From contig JBEARL010000001.1 in NCBI GenBank assembly GCA_041163265.1, positions 25,400-89,399 on the forward strand: DNA of 64,000 bases, given 5' to 3'. Below are positions 32,825 through 40,720 of the stretch, in pieces. Below the pieces are notes generated by a model. That model did no database searches, was not told the DNA's origin, and saw only the letters and a program-made list of their open reading frames with translations. Positions within the stretch are counted from its first letter, which is position 1. Each line of letters begins with the position of its first letter. This DNA comes from CSBr16-57R1 sp041163265. Lineage in GTDB: Bacteria > Actinomycetota > Nitriliruptoria > Nitriliruptorales > Nitriliruptoraceae. The translations under genes and the position numbers were made by a program.

Positions 32825-34287
32825 GCGCGGGCCGAGGTGCGGGACGGCACCGCGTCGACCGCCAGGACCCCGGTCGCGCCGACGGCCCGCAGGAACGGCA
32901 GCGCCTTGTCGAGGGACTCGGCCACCTCGGCGTCGGGGTCGCTGTCGGCCACGATGCCGCCGCCGGCGCCGTAGGTCGCGGTGCCGTCGCGGTGCAGCGT
33001 GGCGGTCCGGATGGCGACCGACAGCTCGGCGTCGCCGGCGCCGAGGAACCCGATGGCACCGCAGTACCAGCCGCGCCGCACCGGCTCGAGGCGGCCGATG
33101 GCCCGCATCGCCGCCAGCCGTGGCGCGCCGGTGACCGAGCCGCTCGGGAACGCGGCCCGCAGCAGCGCGCCGTACCCCGTCCCGGGCCGCAGCGTGCCCG
33201 TGACGCTCGAGACGAGGTGCCACACCGTGGGGAGCGCCCGCAGCTCGAGCAGCGTCGGGACCGCGACGCTGCCCGGGAGGCAGACGCGACCGAGGTCGTT
33301 GCGCTCGAGGTCGACGACCATGACGTTCTCGGCGCGGTCCTTCGCCGAGGTCGCGAGGTCGTCGGCGAGGGCCGCGTCCAGCGACGGGTCGTCGGCGCGC
33401 GGTCGGGTGCCCTTGATCGGGTCGGTGACGACGGCGCCGGCCCGGACCCGCAGGAACCGCTCGGGGGAGACCGACGCGACGCCGAGGTCCGGCAGCAGCG
33501 CGGCGTGGCTGGCCGGCGAGGCCGCCCGGAGGCGGCGGTACAGCCCCGCCGCGTCGCCGGGCCAGCGCGCGCGCAGCCGCTGGGCGAGGTTCACCTGGTA
33601 GGCGTCGCCCGCGGCGACGAGCGCGAGGACGTGACGCACCGCGGCCGTGTGCGCCGCGTGCGGCAGCGAGGTCGCGACCACGGTCCGGATGGACGCCGAT
33701 GGTGCGTCCTCGGCCGCCGCGGGGACGCCGTCACGGAGGCGCGCCCGCACGAACGCGACGACCGGCCCGGGCTCGCGGGCGAGGAGGCCGCGGTCGATCA
33801 CCAGCAGCGCCCGGTCGCGCTCGCGCGGTACGGCGACGACGGCACCGGTCAGCCGGAGCGCCAGGTCGGGCACGGAGGCGAGGTCGCGCGGCGGCACGGG
33901 GACCGGGCCGGGGGCGAGTCGCGCCCCGAGCTCGTACGCGAGGGCGCCGACGAGGCCCCCGCGGAACGGCATCGGCACGTGCGGGGGCGGCGCGGCCGTG
34001 GGGTCCAGCCCGAGCCGCGACGCGGCATCGTCGAGGGCCGCCGCCGGGTCCGCACCGAGGTCCAGCGGTGCCGCGCCCGACCTGCGCAGCACGACGCGAC
34101 CGTGCTCGTCGGCGAGTCCACCCGAGGCGAGGTCGTGCGGGACGATCGACGTCCAGCCCGAGCGGTCGGCGCTCTCGAGGAGGTCGACCGGTCCGAGCGC
34201 GGTGCAGAGCGCGTCGACGTCGACGATGCCGTCGCGCCGCGGCGCTCCGTCCAGCTCGACGACCTCGACCGCGCCGGACGGGGTCAT
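32821..34287 (-). CDS. pabB: Aminodeoxychorismate synthase component I
   Basis: A 488-residue chorismate-binding enzyme that aminates chorismate with ammonia from a PabA-type glutaminase encoded elsewhere. DPIKGTRPRA carries the Lys that distinguishes PabB from anthranilate synthase (PIAGT). AKDRAENVMVVDLERNDLGR, FPSGSVTGAPRLAAM and RGWYCGAIGFLG complete the active site. The ATG at 34287 overlaps the stop of a small upstream gene. Together with pabC it forms a folate-precursor operon. Confidence 0.93.
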   Translation of the reverse strand: MTPSGAVEVVELDGAPRRDGIVDVDALCTALGPVDLLESADRSGWTSIVPHDLASGGLADEHGRVVLRRSGAAPLDLGADPAAALDDAASRLGLDPTAAPPPHVPMPFRGGLVGALAYELGARLAPGPVPVPPRDLASVPDLALRLTGAVVAVPRERDRALLVIDRGLLAREPGPVVAFVRARLRDGVPAAAEDAPSASIRTVVATSLPHAAHTAAVRHVLALVAAGDAYQVNLAQRLRARWPGDAAGLYRRLRAASPASHAALLPDLGVASVSPERFLRVRAGAVVTDPIKGTRPRADDPSLDAALADDLATSAKDRAENVMVVDLERNDLGRVCLPGSVAVPTLLELRALPTVWHLVSSVTGTLRPGTGYGALLRAAFPSGSVTGAPRLAAMRAIGRLEPVRRGWYCGAIGFLGAGDAELSVAIRTATLHRDGTATYGAGGGIVADSDPDAEVAESLDKALPFLRAVGATGVLAVDAVPSRTSARA

Positions 34288-34547
34288 GCGCCGGCCGGGA
34301 CCCGGTGGGCGCGACGGAAGGCGGCGTCGTCGAGCCCGTCGAGGTCGTGCTCGATCCTCGCCACGAGCTCCTCGGCCTGCGCCGGGTCCGAGAACGTGTG
34401 GGCCCAGACCAGCGCGCCGGTGCGCCGGACCTGCAGCTGCACGTCGACGACCGTCCCACCGGGTCCGACGTCGCGGACGCGCTGGAGGACCCGGAACGTC
34501 CGGCGCGGCGAGGGCGACGCGGCGTCGCCGGTCGGCGCGTCGGTCAC
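34284..34547 (-). CDS. Small conserved-looking protein of unknown function upstream of pabB
   Basis: An 87-residue protein I do not recognise. It has a Pro/Ser-rich start, then a compact domain with RTFRVLQRVRDVG, TVVDVQLQVRRTGALVWAHT and a helix around QAEELVARIEHDLDGLD, ending FRRAHRVP. The beta-beta-beta-alpha impression suggests a small alpha/beta fold. GTG 34547 has GAGGAG just upstream. Its stop overlaps the pabB start (ATGA), so translation is coupled. There are no membrane segments or Cys pairs. Confidence 0.65.
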   Translation of the reverse strand: MTDAPTGDAASPSPRRTFRVLQRVRDVGPGGTVVDVQLQVRRTGALVWAHTFSDPAQAEELVARIEHDLDGLDDAAFRRAHRVPAGA

Positions 34548-34637
34548 CGTCGGCTCCTCGGCGGGGGCGCGGGAGGCTACTGGACGACGCCGACGCCACC
34601 CCGGTCGCATCGGGCGTCGGGCGTCGGATCGCGGCCA

Positions 34638-34643
34638 TAGCAT
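34638..34643 (+). promoter_or_regulatory. Probable -10 element of the adenosyltransferase gene
   Basis: TAGCAT overlaps an in-frame ATG at 34642, which rules that ATG out as the start. The transcript should begin near 34650. No good -35 is seen. Confidence 0.45.
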
Positions 34644-34683
34644 GCCCGTTCGGCGGGACGCGCCGGTGACGAGCGGGGACGGC

Positions 34684-35226
34684 GTGAAGGTCTACACGAA
34701 GCGCGGCGACGACGGCACGACGGGGCTGCTGTACGGCGGCCGGGTCGACAAGCACGACCTCCGCACCTCGGCCTACGGCACCGTCGACGAGACGTGCAGT
34801 GCCCTCGGGCTCGCGCGGGCCGACCTCGACGGGGACCTGCACGACCTCGTGCTCGAGGTCCAGCGCGAGCTGTTCGTCGTCGGCGCCCAGCTCGCCACCC
34901 TCGAGGAGCACTGGGACCAGCTCGAGGTCCGGGTGTCGCGGGTCGACGACGCGATGGTCGACGAGCTCGACGCCCGGATCGACGCCTGCACCGACCGCCA
35001 CCCGATCCCGCAGCACTTCGTCGTGCCCGGCGGCTCGGGCAGTCGACCCGCGGCGGCGCTGGACCTCGCGCGGACGATCTGCCGCCGCGCCGAGCGTGAC
35101 GTCGTCGCGATGGACCGGGCGGGGATGCTGCCGGACCGTGCGCCGCTGCGCTATCTCAACCGCTGCGCCGACTACCTGTTCGTGCTGGCGCGGGAGGTCG
35201 AGGGGACCCACCTGCCGTCGCGATGA
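34684..35226 (+). CDS. Cob(I)yrinic acid a,c-diamide adenosyltransferase, PduO/MMAB type
   Basis: A 180-residue enzyme that makes adenosylcobalamin from cob(I)alamin and ATP. The N-terminal ATP site reads VYTKRGDDGTTGLLYGGRV, followed by DLRTSAYGTVDE. The C-terminal helix carries ICRRAERDV and LNRCADYLFVLAREVE, with the Arg, Asp and Phe positions typical of PduO. Starts at 34666 and 34684 are both in frame; 34684 fits the usual N-terminus of the family and has GCGGGGAC upstream. It stands alone and is divergent from the small-protein/pabB operon. Confidence 0.92.
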   Translation: MKVYTKRGDDGTTGLLYGGRVDKHDLRTSAYGTVDETCSALGLARADLDGDLHDLVLEVQRELFVVGAQLATLEEHWDQLEVRVSRVDDAMVDELDARIDACTDRHPIPQHFVVPGGSGSRPAAALDLARTICRRAERDVVAMDRAGMLPDRAPLRYLNRCADYLFVLAREVEGTHLPSR

Positions 35227-35278
35227 CCGCGGCGGCGGTGACGGAGGCGACGCCGACCGGGCGCGCGCCATCGCCCCG

Positions 35279-36091
35279 TCAGGCCTCGTAGGTCTGCTCG
35301 GGTCCCGGGTACGCGCCGGACGCGACGTCGGCCGCGAACGCCCGCAGGGCCGCCACGGTGCGGCCGCGCAGGTCCTCGTAGGCCCGGACGAAGCGCGGAT
35401 GCGGGCCCGGGGTGAGGCCGAGGACGTCGTGCCAGACCAGGACCTGGCCGTCGACGTCGGGTCCCGCGCCGATCCCGATGATCGGGACGGGGGAGGCGGC
35501 CGTCACGGCCGCGGCCACCGGCGCCGGCACCGCCTCGAGGACGATCGCGAACGCCCCCGCGTCCGCGAGGGCGAGGACGTCGGCGACGAGGCTCTCGGCG
35601 GCGCCGTCGCCCCGGCCCTGCACGCGGTAGCCGCCGAGCGCGTGCACCGACTGCGGCGTCAGCCCGACGTGGCCCATGACCGGGATCCCGGCTCCGGTCA
35701 GCGCCCGCACGCTCGGAGCCACCGCCAGGCCGCCCTCCAGCTTGACCGCGGCCGCACCGGTCTCCTTCAGCACCCGGACGCCGCTCGCGAGCGCGTCGGC
35801 GGGTCCGCCCTGGGTCGATCCGAACGGCAGGTCGACGACGACCAGCGCGCGGCCCGCCCCTCGGACGACGGCCCGGGCGTGGTGGAGCATCTCGTCGAGC
35901 GTGACCGGCAGCGTGGTCGGATGGCCCAGCACGACCATCGCGAGGCTGTCGCCGACGAGCAGCACCGGGACGCCGGCCTCGTCGGCCAGCGCGGCGGCGC
36001 TCGCGTCGTACGCGGTCACCATCACGATGCGCTCGCCGCGGGCGCGCATGGCGGCGACCTCGCGGACGGTCACGGGGCGCTCGGTGGTCAT
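35279..36091 (-). CDS. panB: 3-methyl-2-oxobutanoate hydroxymethyltransferase (ketopantoate hydroxymethyltransferase)
   Basis: A 270-residue TIM-barrel enzyme of pantothenate synthesis that transfers a hydroxymethyl group from methylenetetrahydrofolate to 2-oxoisovalerate. MVTAYDASAAALADEAGVP near residue 24, LLVGDSLAMVVLGH (metal-binding Asp), DLPFGSTQGG, AVKLEGG, GHVGLTPQSVHALGGYRVQG and IGIGAGPDVDGQVLVWHD are all family blocks. The start overlaps the stop of nadE by four bases, so the two are coupled. Confidence 0.95.
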   Translation of the reverse strand: MTTERPVTVREVAAMRARGERIVMVTAYDASAAALADEAGVPVLLVGDSLAMVVLGHPTTLPVTLDEMLHHARAVVRGAGRALVVVDLPFGSTQGGPADALASGVRVLKETGAAAVKLEGGLAVAPSVRALTGAGIPVMGHVGLTPQSVHALGGYRVQGRGDGAAESLVADVLALADAGAFAIVLEAVPAPVAAAVTAASPVPIIGIGAGPDVDGQVLVWHDVLGLTPGPHPRFVRAYEDLRGRTVAALRAFAADVASGAYPGPEQTYEA

Positions 36092-37779
36092 CGCTGCTCC
36101 TCCTCGCGGCGCGGGTCCCACGCCGAGGTGATGGGGACGCGCCGCTCGCGACCGAACGCGCGCCGCGACACCTTGGGTCCGGGCGCCGCCTGCCGGCGCT
36201 TGTGCTCGGCTCGGTCGACCATCCCGACGACGCGGAGGACCTCCGCGCGGTCGAGGCCCGACGCGACCAGGTCGTCGACGCTGCGCAGCTCCTCGATGCG
36301 GCCGCGGAGGATCGCGTCGAGGACGGGGTAGTCCGGGAGCGAGTCGGCGTCCAGCTGGCCGGGCCGCAGCTCGGCCGACGGCGGCTTCGCGATCGACCCC
36401 GCCGGGATCGCCGCACCCCGGCGGTTGCGCCACCGGGCCAGCGCGTAGACCTCGCCCTTCAGGACGTCCTTCAGCGGCGCGAACCCGCCGGCCATGTCCC
36501 CGTACAGGGTCGCGTACCCGACCGCGTACTCGGACTTGTTCCCGGTGGTCAGCACGATCGCGCCCCGCTCGTTCGAGAGCGCCATGAGGAGCAGCCCGCG
36601 CAGCCGCGACTGCAGGTTCTCGTACGCGACGCCCGGGGGGACGGGGCCGTCGAAGCCGGTGACGACCTCGTCGCCCAGCGTCGCCGAGACCGCGTCGAGG
36701 GCCGGCCCGATCGGCAGCGTCAGCAGGCGGACGCCGAGCGCATCGGCCAGCGCCCGGGCGTCGGCGAGGGAGTGGTCGGACGACCACGGCGACGGCATCG
36801 CCACGCCGACGACGCCCTCGGCACCGAGCGCGTCGACGGCGATCGCCGCGACGACGGCCGAGTCGATGCCCCCCGACAGCCCGACGACCGCCTCGCGGAA
36901 CCCGTTGCCCGCGCAGTAGTCGCGGGTCGCCGTGACGAGCGCGGTCCACAGCTCGGCGTCCTCGTCGAGGACCTCGGCTGGTGCGGCCGTGGTCGGGCCG
37001 GGCCCGTCCACGTCGACGAGGACCAGGTCCTCGGCGAACCGGGCCCCGCGGGCGACGACCGTGCCGTCGGGTGCGGCGACCATCGAGTCCCCGTCGAACA
37101 CGACCTCGTCCTGCCCTCCGACCCGGTTCACGTAGCAGACCCAGAGGCCGTGAGCGATGGCGTGGTGGCGGACCCACCGCTCGCGCTCGGCCCGCTTGCC
37201 GCGGTGGTACGGCGAGGCGTTCAGCACGACGAGGACGCGCGCCCCCGCTGCGGCGGCCACCGCGACCGGCCCGTCCTCCACCCAGAGGTCGTGGCAGACG
37301 ACGACGCCGACCGGCGTGCCCCGGACGTCGAGGACGAGCGGCTCGCGGCCGGGCAGGAAGTGCCGGGCCTCGTCGAACACGCCCTCGTTCGGCAGCCGCA
37401 TCTTGGCGTAGGACCCGGCCACCGCGCCGTCGCGGACCGCGACCGCCCGGTTCGCGAGGTCGGTCGTCGCCGGGCAGACGCCCCAGGCCGTCCCGGGGCC
37501 CCCGGCGGGGGCCGGCCCGACCGTGCCGACGAGCAGCGCGGTCCCGGCGGGACCGTCGGTCGCCAGCCGCTCGAGCGACCGGGCGGCGGCCGACACGAAC
37601 TCCGAGGACAGCAGCAGGTCGTCGGGCGGGTAGCCCGGGAGCGCGAGCTCGGGGGTGACCACCAGGTCCGCCCCGGCCGCGGCCGCGTCGCGCCAGGCCC
37701 GTGCGATGCGGGCCGCGTTCGCGTCCAGCCCGCCCACGGCGGCGCCCAGCTGCGCCAGAGCGATCCGGATGCCGGTCAC
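36088..37779 (-). CDS. nadE: Glutamine-dependent NAD+ synthetase
   Basis: A 563-residue two-domain enzyme. The N-terminal nitrilase-like glutaminase has the triad E44 (TPELALPGYPP), K126 (YAKMRLPNEG) and C162 (VVCHDLW). The C-terminal ATP pyrophosphatase domain carries SGGIDSA from residue 301, TTGNKSEYAVGY and LYGDMAGGFAPLKDVLK. It converts deamido-NAD to NAD with ammonia channelled from glutamine. GTG 37779 begins directly before IRIALAQ, the expected first strand. It is cotranscribed with panB and divergent from amt. Confidence 0.94.
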   Translation of the reverse strand: MTGIRIALAQLGAAVGGLDANAARIARAWRDAAAAGADLVVTPELALPGYPPDDLLLSSEFVSAAARSLERLATDGPAGTALLVGTVGPAPAGGPGTAWGVCPATTDLANRAVAVRDGAVAGSYAKMRLPNEGVFDEARHFLPGREPLVLDVRGTPVGVVVCHDLWVEDGPVAVAAAAGARVLVVLNASPYHRGKRAERERWVRHHAIAHGLWVCYVNRVGGQDEVVFDGDSMVAAPDGTVVARGARFAEDLVLVDVDGPGPTTAAPAEVLDEDAELWTALVTATRDYCAGNGFREAVVGLSGGIDSAVVAAIAVDALGAEGVVGVAMPSPWSSDHSLADARALADALGVRLLTLPIGPALDAVSATLGDEVVTGFDGPVPPGVAYENLQSRLRGLLLMALSNERGAIVLTTGNKSEYAVGYATLYGDMAGGFAPLKDVLKGEVYALARWRNRRGAAIPAGSIAKPPSAELRPGQLDADSLPDYPVLDAILRGRIEELRSVDDLVASGLDRAEVLRVVGMVDRAEHKRRQAAPGPKVSRRAFGRERRVPITSAWDPRREEEQR

Positions 37780-37824
37780 CGCGGTCCTCGCTCGGTCCGG
37801 GGGCGGATCGCGCTCGCCGCGCCG

Positions 37825-37878
37825 GAAACACGCCCGTAACCCACGTTCAACGGCTGGGAAACGGCCTCTTCCTACGGT
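37825..37878 (+). promoter_or_regulatory. GlnR-type box and promoter of the ammonium transporter gene
   Basis: Four pentamers are spaced at exact 11-base intervals: GAAAC (37825), GTAAC (37836), TCAAC (37847) and GAAAC (37858). This is the known actinobacterial GlnR pattern of alternating gTnAC and GaAAC with N6 gaps. A -10 element TACGGT (37873-37878) follows ten bases after the last pentamer. The glnA1 promoter has the same ten-base gap. Confidence 0.75.
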
Positions 37879-37957
37879 CCCGAACCGTACCGGCCCCGAC
37901 CGGGTCGCTCGACGCGACCCGGACGACCGCGGGGGCGGGTGGACCCGGAGGGTGACC

Positions 37958-39187
37958 GTGACGCTCGAAGCGCTCGAACTCAACGTGCTGGTGATCTACC
38001 TCATGCTGTCGACGGTGCTGGTCTTCATCATGCACGCCGGCTTCTCGATGCTGGAGGCCGGACTGACGCGGCAGAAGAACGCCGCGAACATCATCGGCAA
38101 GAACCTGATGACCATCTCGATCGGGATGCTCGCCTACTACGCCATCGGCTGGGGCCTGATGTACGGCGAGTCCGTCGGTGGGTTCTTCGGGTCCGACAGC
38201 TTCTTCCTGCTGGGCGGCTCGTACGAGCCGATCGCGACCTACGAGATGGACTTCGCGTTCCAGGCGATGTTCGCGGCCACCGCGGCCACCATCGTCTCGG
38301 GCGCCGTGGCCGAGCGCATGAAGTTCGGCGCGTACGTCGTGGTCGCCGTCGTGATGACCGCGCTCATCTACCCGATCGTCGGCGCCTGGACGTGGGGCGG
38401 CGGGTGGCTCCTCGAGCTCGGGTTCACCGACTTCGCGGGCTCGACGATCGTCCACATGACCGGCGGCGTCGCGGCGCTGGTGGGTGCCAAGGTCCTCGGT
38501 CCCCGCATCGGCAAGTACGACCCGACGTCGGGGAAGCCGCGCGCAATCCCGGGCCACTCGATGCCGCTCGTCGCCCTCGGCACGCTGCTGCTGTTCTTCG
38601 GCTGGTTCGGCTTCAACGGCGGGTCGGTCCTCGGGCTCGACGCCGAGGCGATCGCGGCGGTCCTCGTCACCACGGCCCTCGCCGGAGGTGCGGGCGGCAC
38701 GATGGCCGGCATCTGGACGCGGGTCCGCGGCGGCAAGTGGGACGTCGCGATGATGGCGAACGGGATCCTCGCCGGCCTCGTCGGGATCACGGCGGGCGCC
38801 GCGGCGGTGTCGAACGGCATGGCCATCCTCGTCGGTGCCATCGCCGGTGTCGTCGTCGCCCTGTCGGTGTCCTTCATCGACGGCCTCCGCATCGACGACC
38901 CGGTCGGCGCGGTCAGCGTCCACGGGACGTGCGGAGTCCTCGGCACGCTCTGGGTCGGCCTCGCGGCGACGGACGGCGGGCTGTTCTTCGGTGGCGGCGC
39001 CGACCTGCTGATCGCGCAGATCACGGGCATCGCGGCGGTCGCGGCCTGGGTCGCGGTCGCGAGCGGCGTCCTGTTCGGCGTCCTGAAGGCGACCGGCAAC
39101 CTGCGCGTCTCCGAGCGCGAGGAGGTCGAGGGTCTCGACGTCCACGAGCACGGCTTCCCGGGCTACCCCGAGCTCGCCGGGAAGTGA
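37958..39187 (+). CDS. amt: Ammonium transporter (Amt)
   Basis: A 409-residue channel with about eleven membrane helices. The twin pore His are H166 (TIVHMTGGVAAL) and H322 (VSVHGTCGVLG). GFSMLEAGLTRQKNAANI near residue 28 and AGGAGGTMAG near 242 are conserved. A short charged C-terminal tail is present. GTG 37958 is chosen over GTG 37952 because GGAGG (37947-37951) directly abuts the earlier codon but lies six bases from this one. A GlnR-type box precedes it, so it should be induced under nitrogen limitation. No glnK lies next to it. Confidence 0.94.
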   Translation: MTLEALELNVLVIYLMLSTVLVFIMHAGFSMLEAGLTRQKNAANIIGKNLMTISIGMLAYYAIGWGLMYGESVGGFFGSDSFFLLGGSYEPIATYEMDFAFQAMFAATAATIVSGAVAERMKFGAYVVVAVVMTALIYPIVGAWTWGGGWLLELGFTDFAGSTIVHMTGGVAALVGAKVLGPRIGKYDPTSGKPRAIPGHSMPLVALGTLLLFFGWFGFNGGSVLGLDAEAIAAVLVTTALAGGAGGTMAGIWTRVRGGKWDVAMMANGILAGLVGITAGAAAVSNGMAILVGAIAGVVVALSVSFIDGLRIDDPVGAVSVHGTCGVLGTLWVGLAATDGGLFFGGGADLLIAQITGIAAVAAWVAVASGVLFGVLKATGNLRVSEREEVEGLDVHEHGFPGYPELAGK

Positions 39188-39192
39188 CCCCC

Positions 39193-39222
39193 GTGGTGCC
39201 GGGTCGGGGGGCCCGGCACCAC
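39193..39222 (+). terminator. Terminator after amt
   Basis: GTGGTGCCGGG (39193-39203) pairs perfectly with CCCGGCACCAC (39212-39222) around an eight-base loop, starting six bases after the stop codon. Confidence 0.72.
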
Positions 39223-39286
39223 CCCGAACACCGTCCCGGGTGACCTCTCCCGGACCGGGACGGACGGTCCAGCGGTCGTGGATCGA

Positions 39287-39320
39287 CGACGGGGCCGGCG
39301 CTTCGGCGCCGGCCCCGTCG
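39287..39320. terminator. Fifteen-base-pair hairpin with a UUCG loop upstream of glnA2
   Basis: CGACGGGGCCGGCGC (39287-39301) pairs perfectly with 39306-39320 around TTCG, an unusually stable tetraloop. It lies 44 bases before the glnA2 start and just ahead of a possible -10 TAGGCT (39333-39338). It may act as a second terminator for amt or as a leader structure. Confidence 0.6.
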
Positions 39321-39363
39321 CACGCCCGGAAGTAGGCTCCGCCTCTCGAGCGGAGGACACCGC

Positions 39364-40710
39364 ATGGACCGGCAGCAGGAGTACGTGCTCCGGACGGTCG
39401 AGGAGCGGGACATCCGCTTCATCCGCCTCTGGTTCACCGACGTGCTCGGGTTCCTCAAGAGCGTCTCGATCACCGCCGCCGAGCTCGAGAACGCCTTCAC
39501 CGAGGGCATCGGGTTCGACGGGTCGGCCATCGACGGGTTCGCCCGCGTCCAGGAGGCCGACATGCTGGCCGTCCCGGACGCGTCGACGTTCCAGATCCTG
39601 CCCTGGCGACCCGAGGCCCAGGGCGTCGCCCGCATGTTCTGCGACCTGGTCACCCCCGACGGCCAGCCGTTCGCCGCCGACCCGCGGCAGGTGCTGCGAC
39701 GCCAGCTGCGCCGCGCGGCGGACCTCGGGTTCACCTTCTACGTCCACCCCGAGATGGAGTTCTTCCTCTTCGAGGCCAGTGACGAGCCGCGGCCGCTCGA
39801 CCGCGGCGGGTACTTCGACATGACGCCGCTCGACGTCCAGCAGGACCTGCGGCGGCAGGCGATCATGACGCTCGAGCAGATGGGCATCTCCGTCGAGTTC
39901 TCGCACCACGAGGTCGGGCCGTCGCAGCACGAGATCGACCTGCGGTACGCCGACGCGCTCACGATGGCCGACAACATCATGACGTTCCGGCTCGTCCTGA
40001 AGGAGACGGCGCTCCAGCGCGGCCTCCACGCCTCGTTCATGCCGAAGCCGATGACCGAGCACCCGGGCAACGCGATGCACCTCCACCTCTCGCTGTTCGA
40101 GGGGGACAGCAACGCCTTCTACGACCCGGCCGACCCCTACCGCCTCTCCGCGACGGCGCGGGCGTTCACGGCGGGACTGCTCGCGCACGCGCGGGCCATC
40201 AGCGGCGTGACCAACCAGTGGGTCAACTCCTACAAGCGCCTGACGCCGTACACGGCCGGGCCGCTGCCCTCGGGCGAGGCGCCCGTGTTCGTGTCCTGGG
40301 GCCGCGCGAACCGCAGCGCCCTCGTCCGGATCCCCATGTACAAGCCGGACAAGGCCGGCTCGACCCGCGTCGAGTACCGCGCGCCCGACCCGGCCTGCAA
40401 CCCGTACCTCGCGCTGGCCTGCATCCTCGCCGCCGGGCTGGACGGCATCGAACGCGGCCTCGAGCTGCCGCCCGAGTCGGGCGACAACACCTTCGAGCTG
40501 TCGGCGGCCGAGCGGGCCGCGAACGGCATGGAGCGCCTCCCCGCCGACCTCGGCGAGGCGATCGAGCTGATGGAGTCCTCCGACCTCGTCGCCGAGACGC
40601 TCGGCGAGCACCTGTTCCGCCACCTCGTCGCCAACAAGCGCCGCGAGTGGAGCGAGTACACGGCCCACGTCACGCGCTTCGAGATCGACCGCTACCTGCC
40701 CCTGCTGTGA
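39364..40710 (+). CDS. glnA2: Glutamine synthetase, type I, GlnA2-like
   Basis: A 448-residue glutamine-synthetase-fold enzyme. FDGSAIDGFARVQEADML near residue 50, EMEFFLFE near 130, MPKPMTEHPGNAMHLHLSLF near 225 and RVEYRAPDPACNPYLALA near 340 are the nucleotide, metal and substrate blocks. The length and the sequence around the C-terminus resemble mycobacterial GlnA2 rather than GlnA1. The NLYDLPPEE-type adenylylation segment is absent (here TFELSAAERAANG), so GlnE probably does not modify it. It may make glutamine or ligate glutamate to other amines. glnE follows after ten bases. Confidence 0.92.
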   Translation: MDRQQEYVLRTVEERDIRFIRLWFTDVLGFLKSVSITAAELENAFTEGIGFDGSAIDGFARVQEADMLAVPDASTFQILPWRPEAQGVARMFCDLVTPDGQPFAADPRQVLRRQLRRAADLGFTFYVHPEMEFFLFEASDEPRPLDRGGYFDMTPLDVQQDLRRQAIMTLEQMGISVEFSHHEVGPSQHEIDLRYADALTMADNIMTFRLVLKETALQRGLHASFMPKPMTEHPGNAMHLHLSLFEGDSNAFYDPADPYRLSATARAFTAGLLAHARAISGVTNQWVNSYKRLTPYTAGPLPSGEAPVFVSWGRANRSALVRIPMYKPDKAGSTRVEYRAPDPACNPYLALACILAAGLDGIERGLELPPESGDNTFELSAAERAANGMERLPADLGEAIELMESSDLVAETLGEHLFRHLVANKRREWSEYTAHVTRFEIDRYLPLL

Positions 40711-40720
40711 CCCCGACGGC

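Noticed and set aside
34642..34683. Longer N-terminus for the cobalamin adenosyltransferase at ATG 34642
   Set aside because: The ATG is part of the likely -10 TAGCAT, and the extra residues do not match the family N-terminus.
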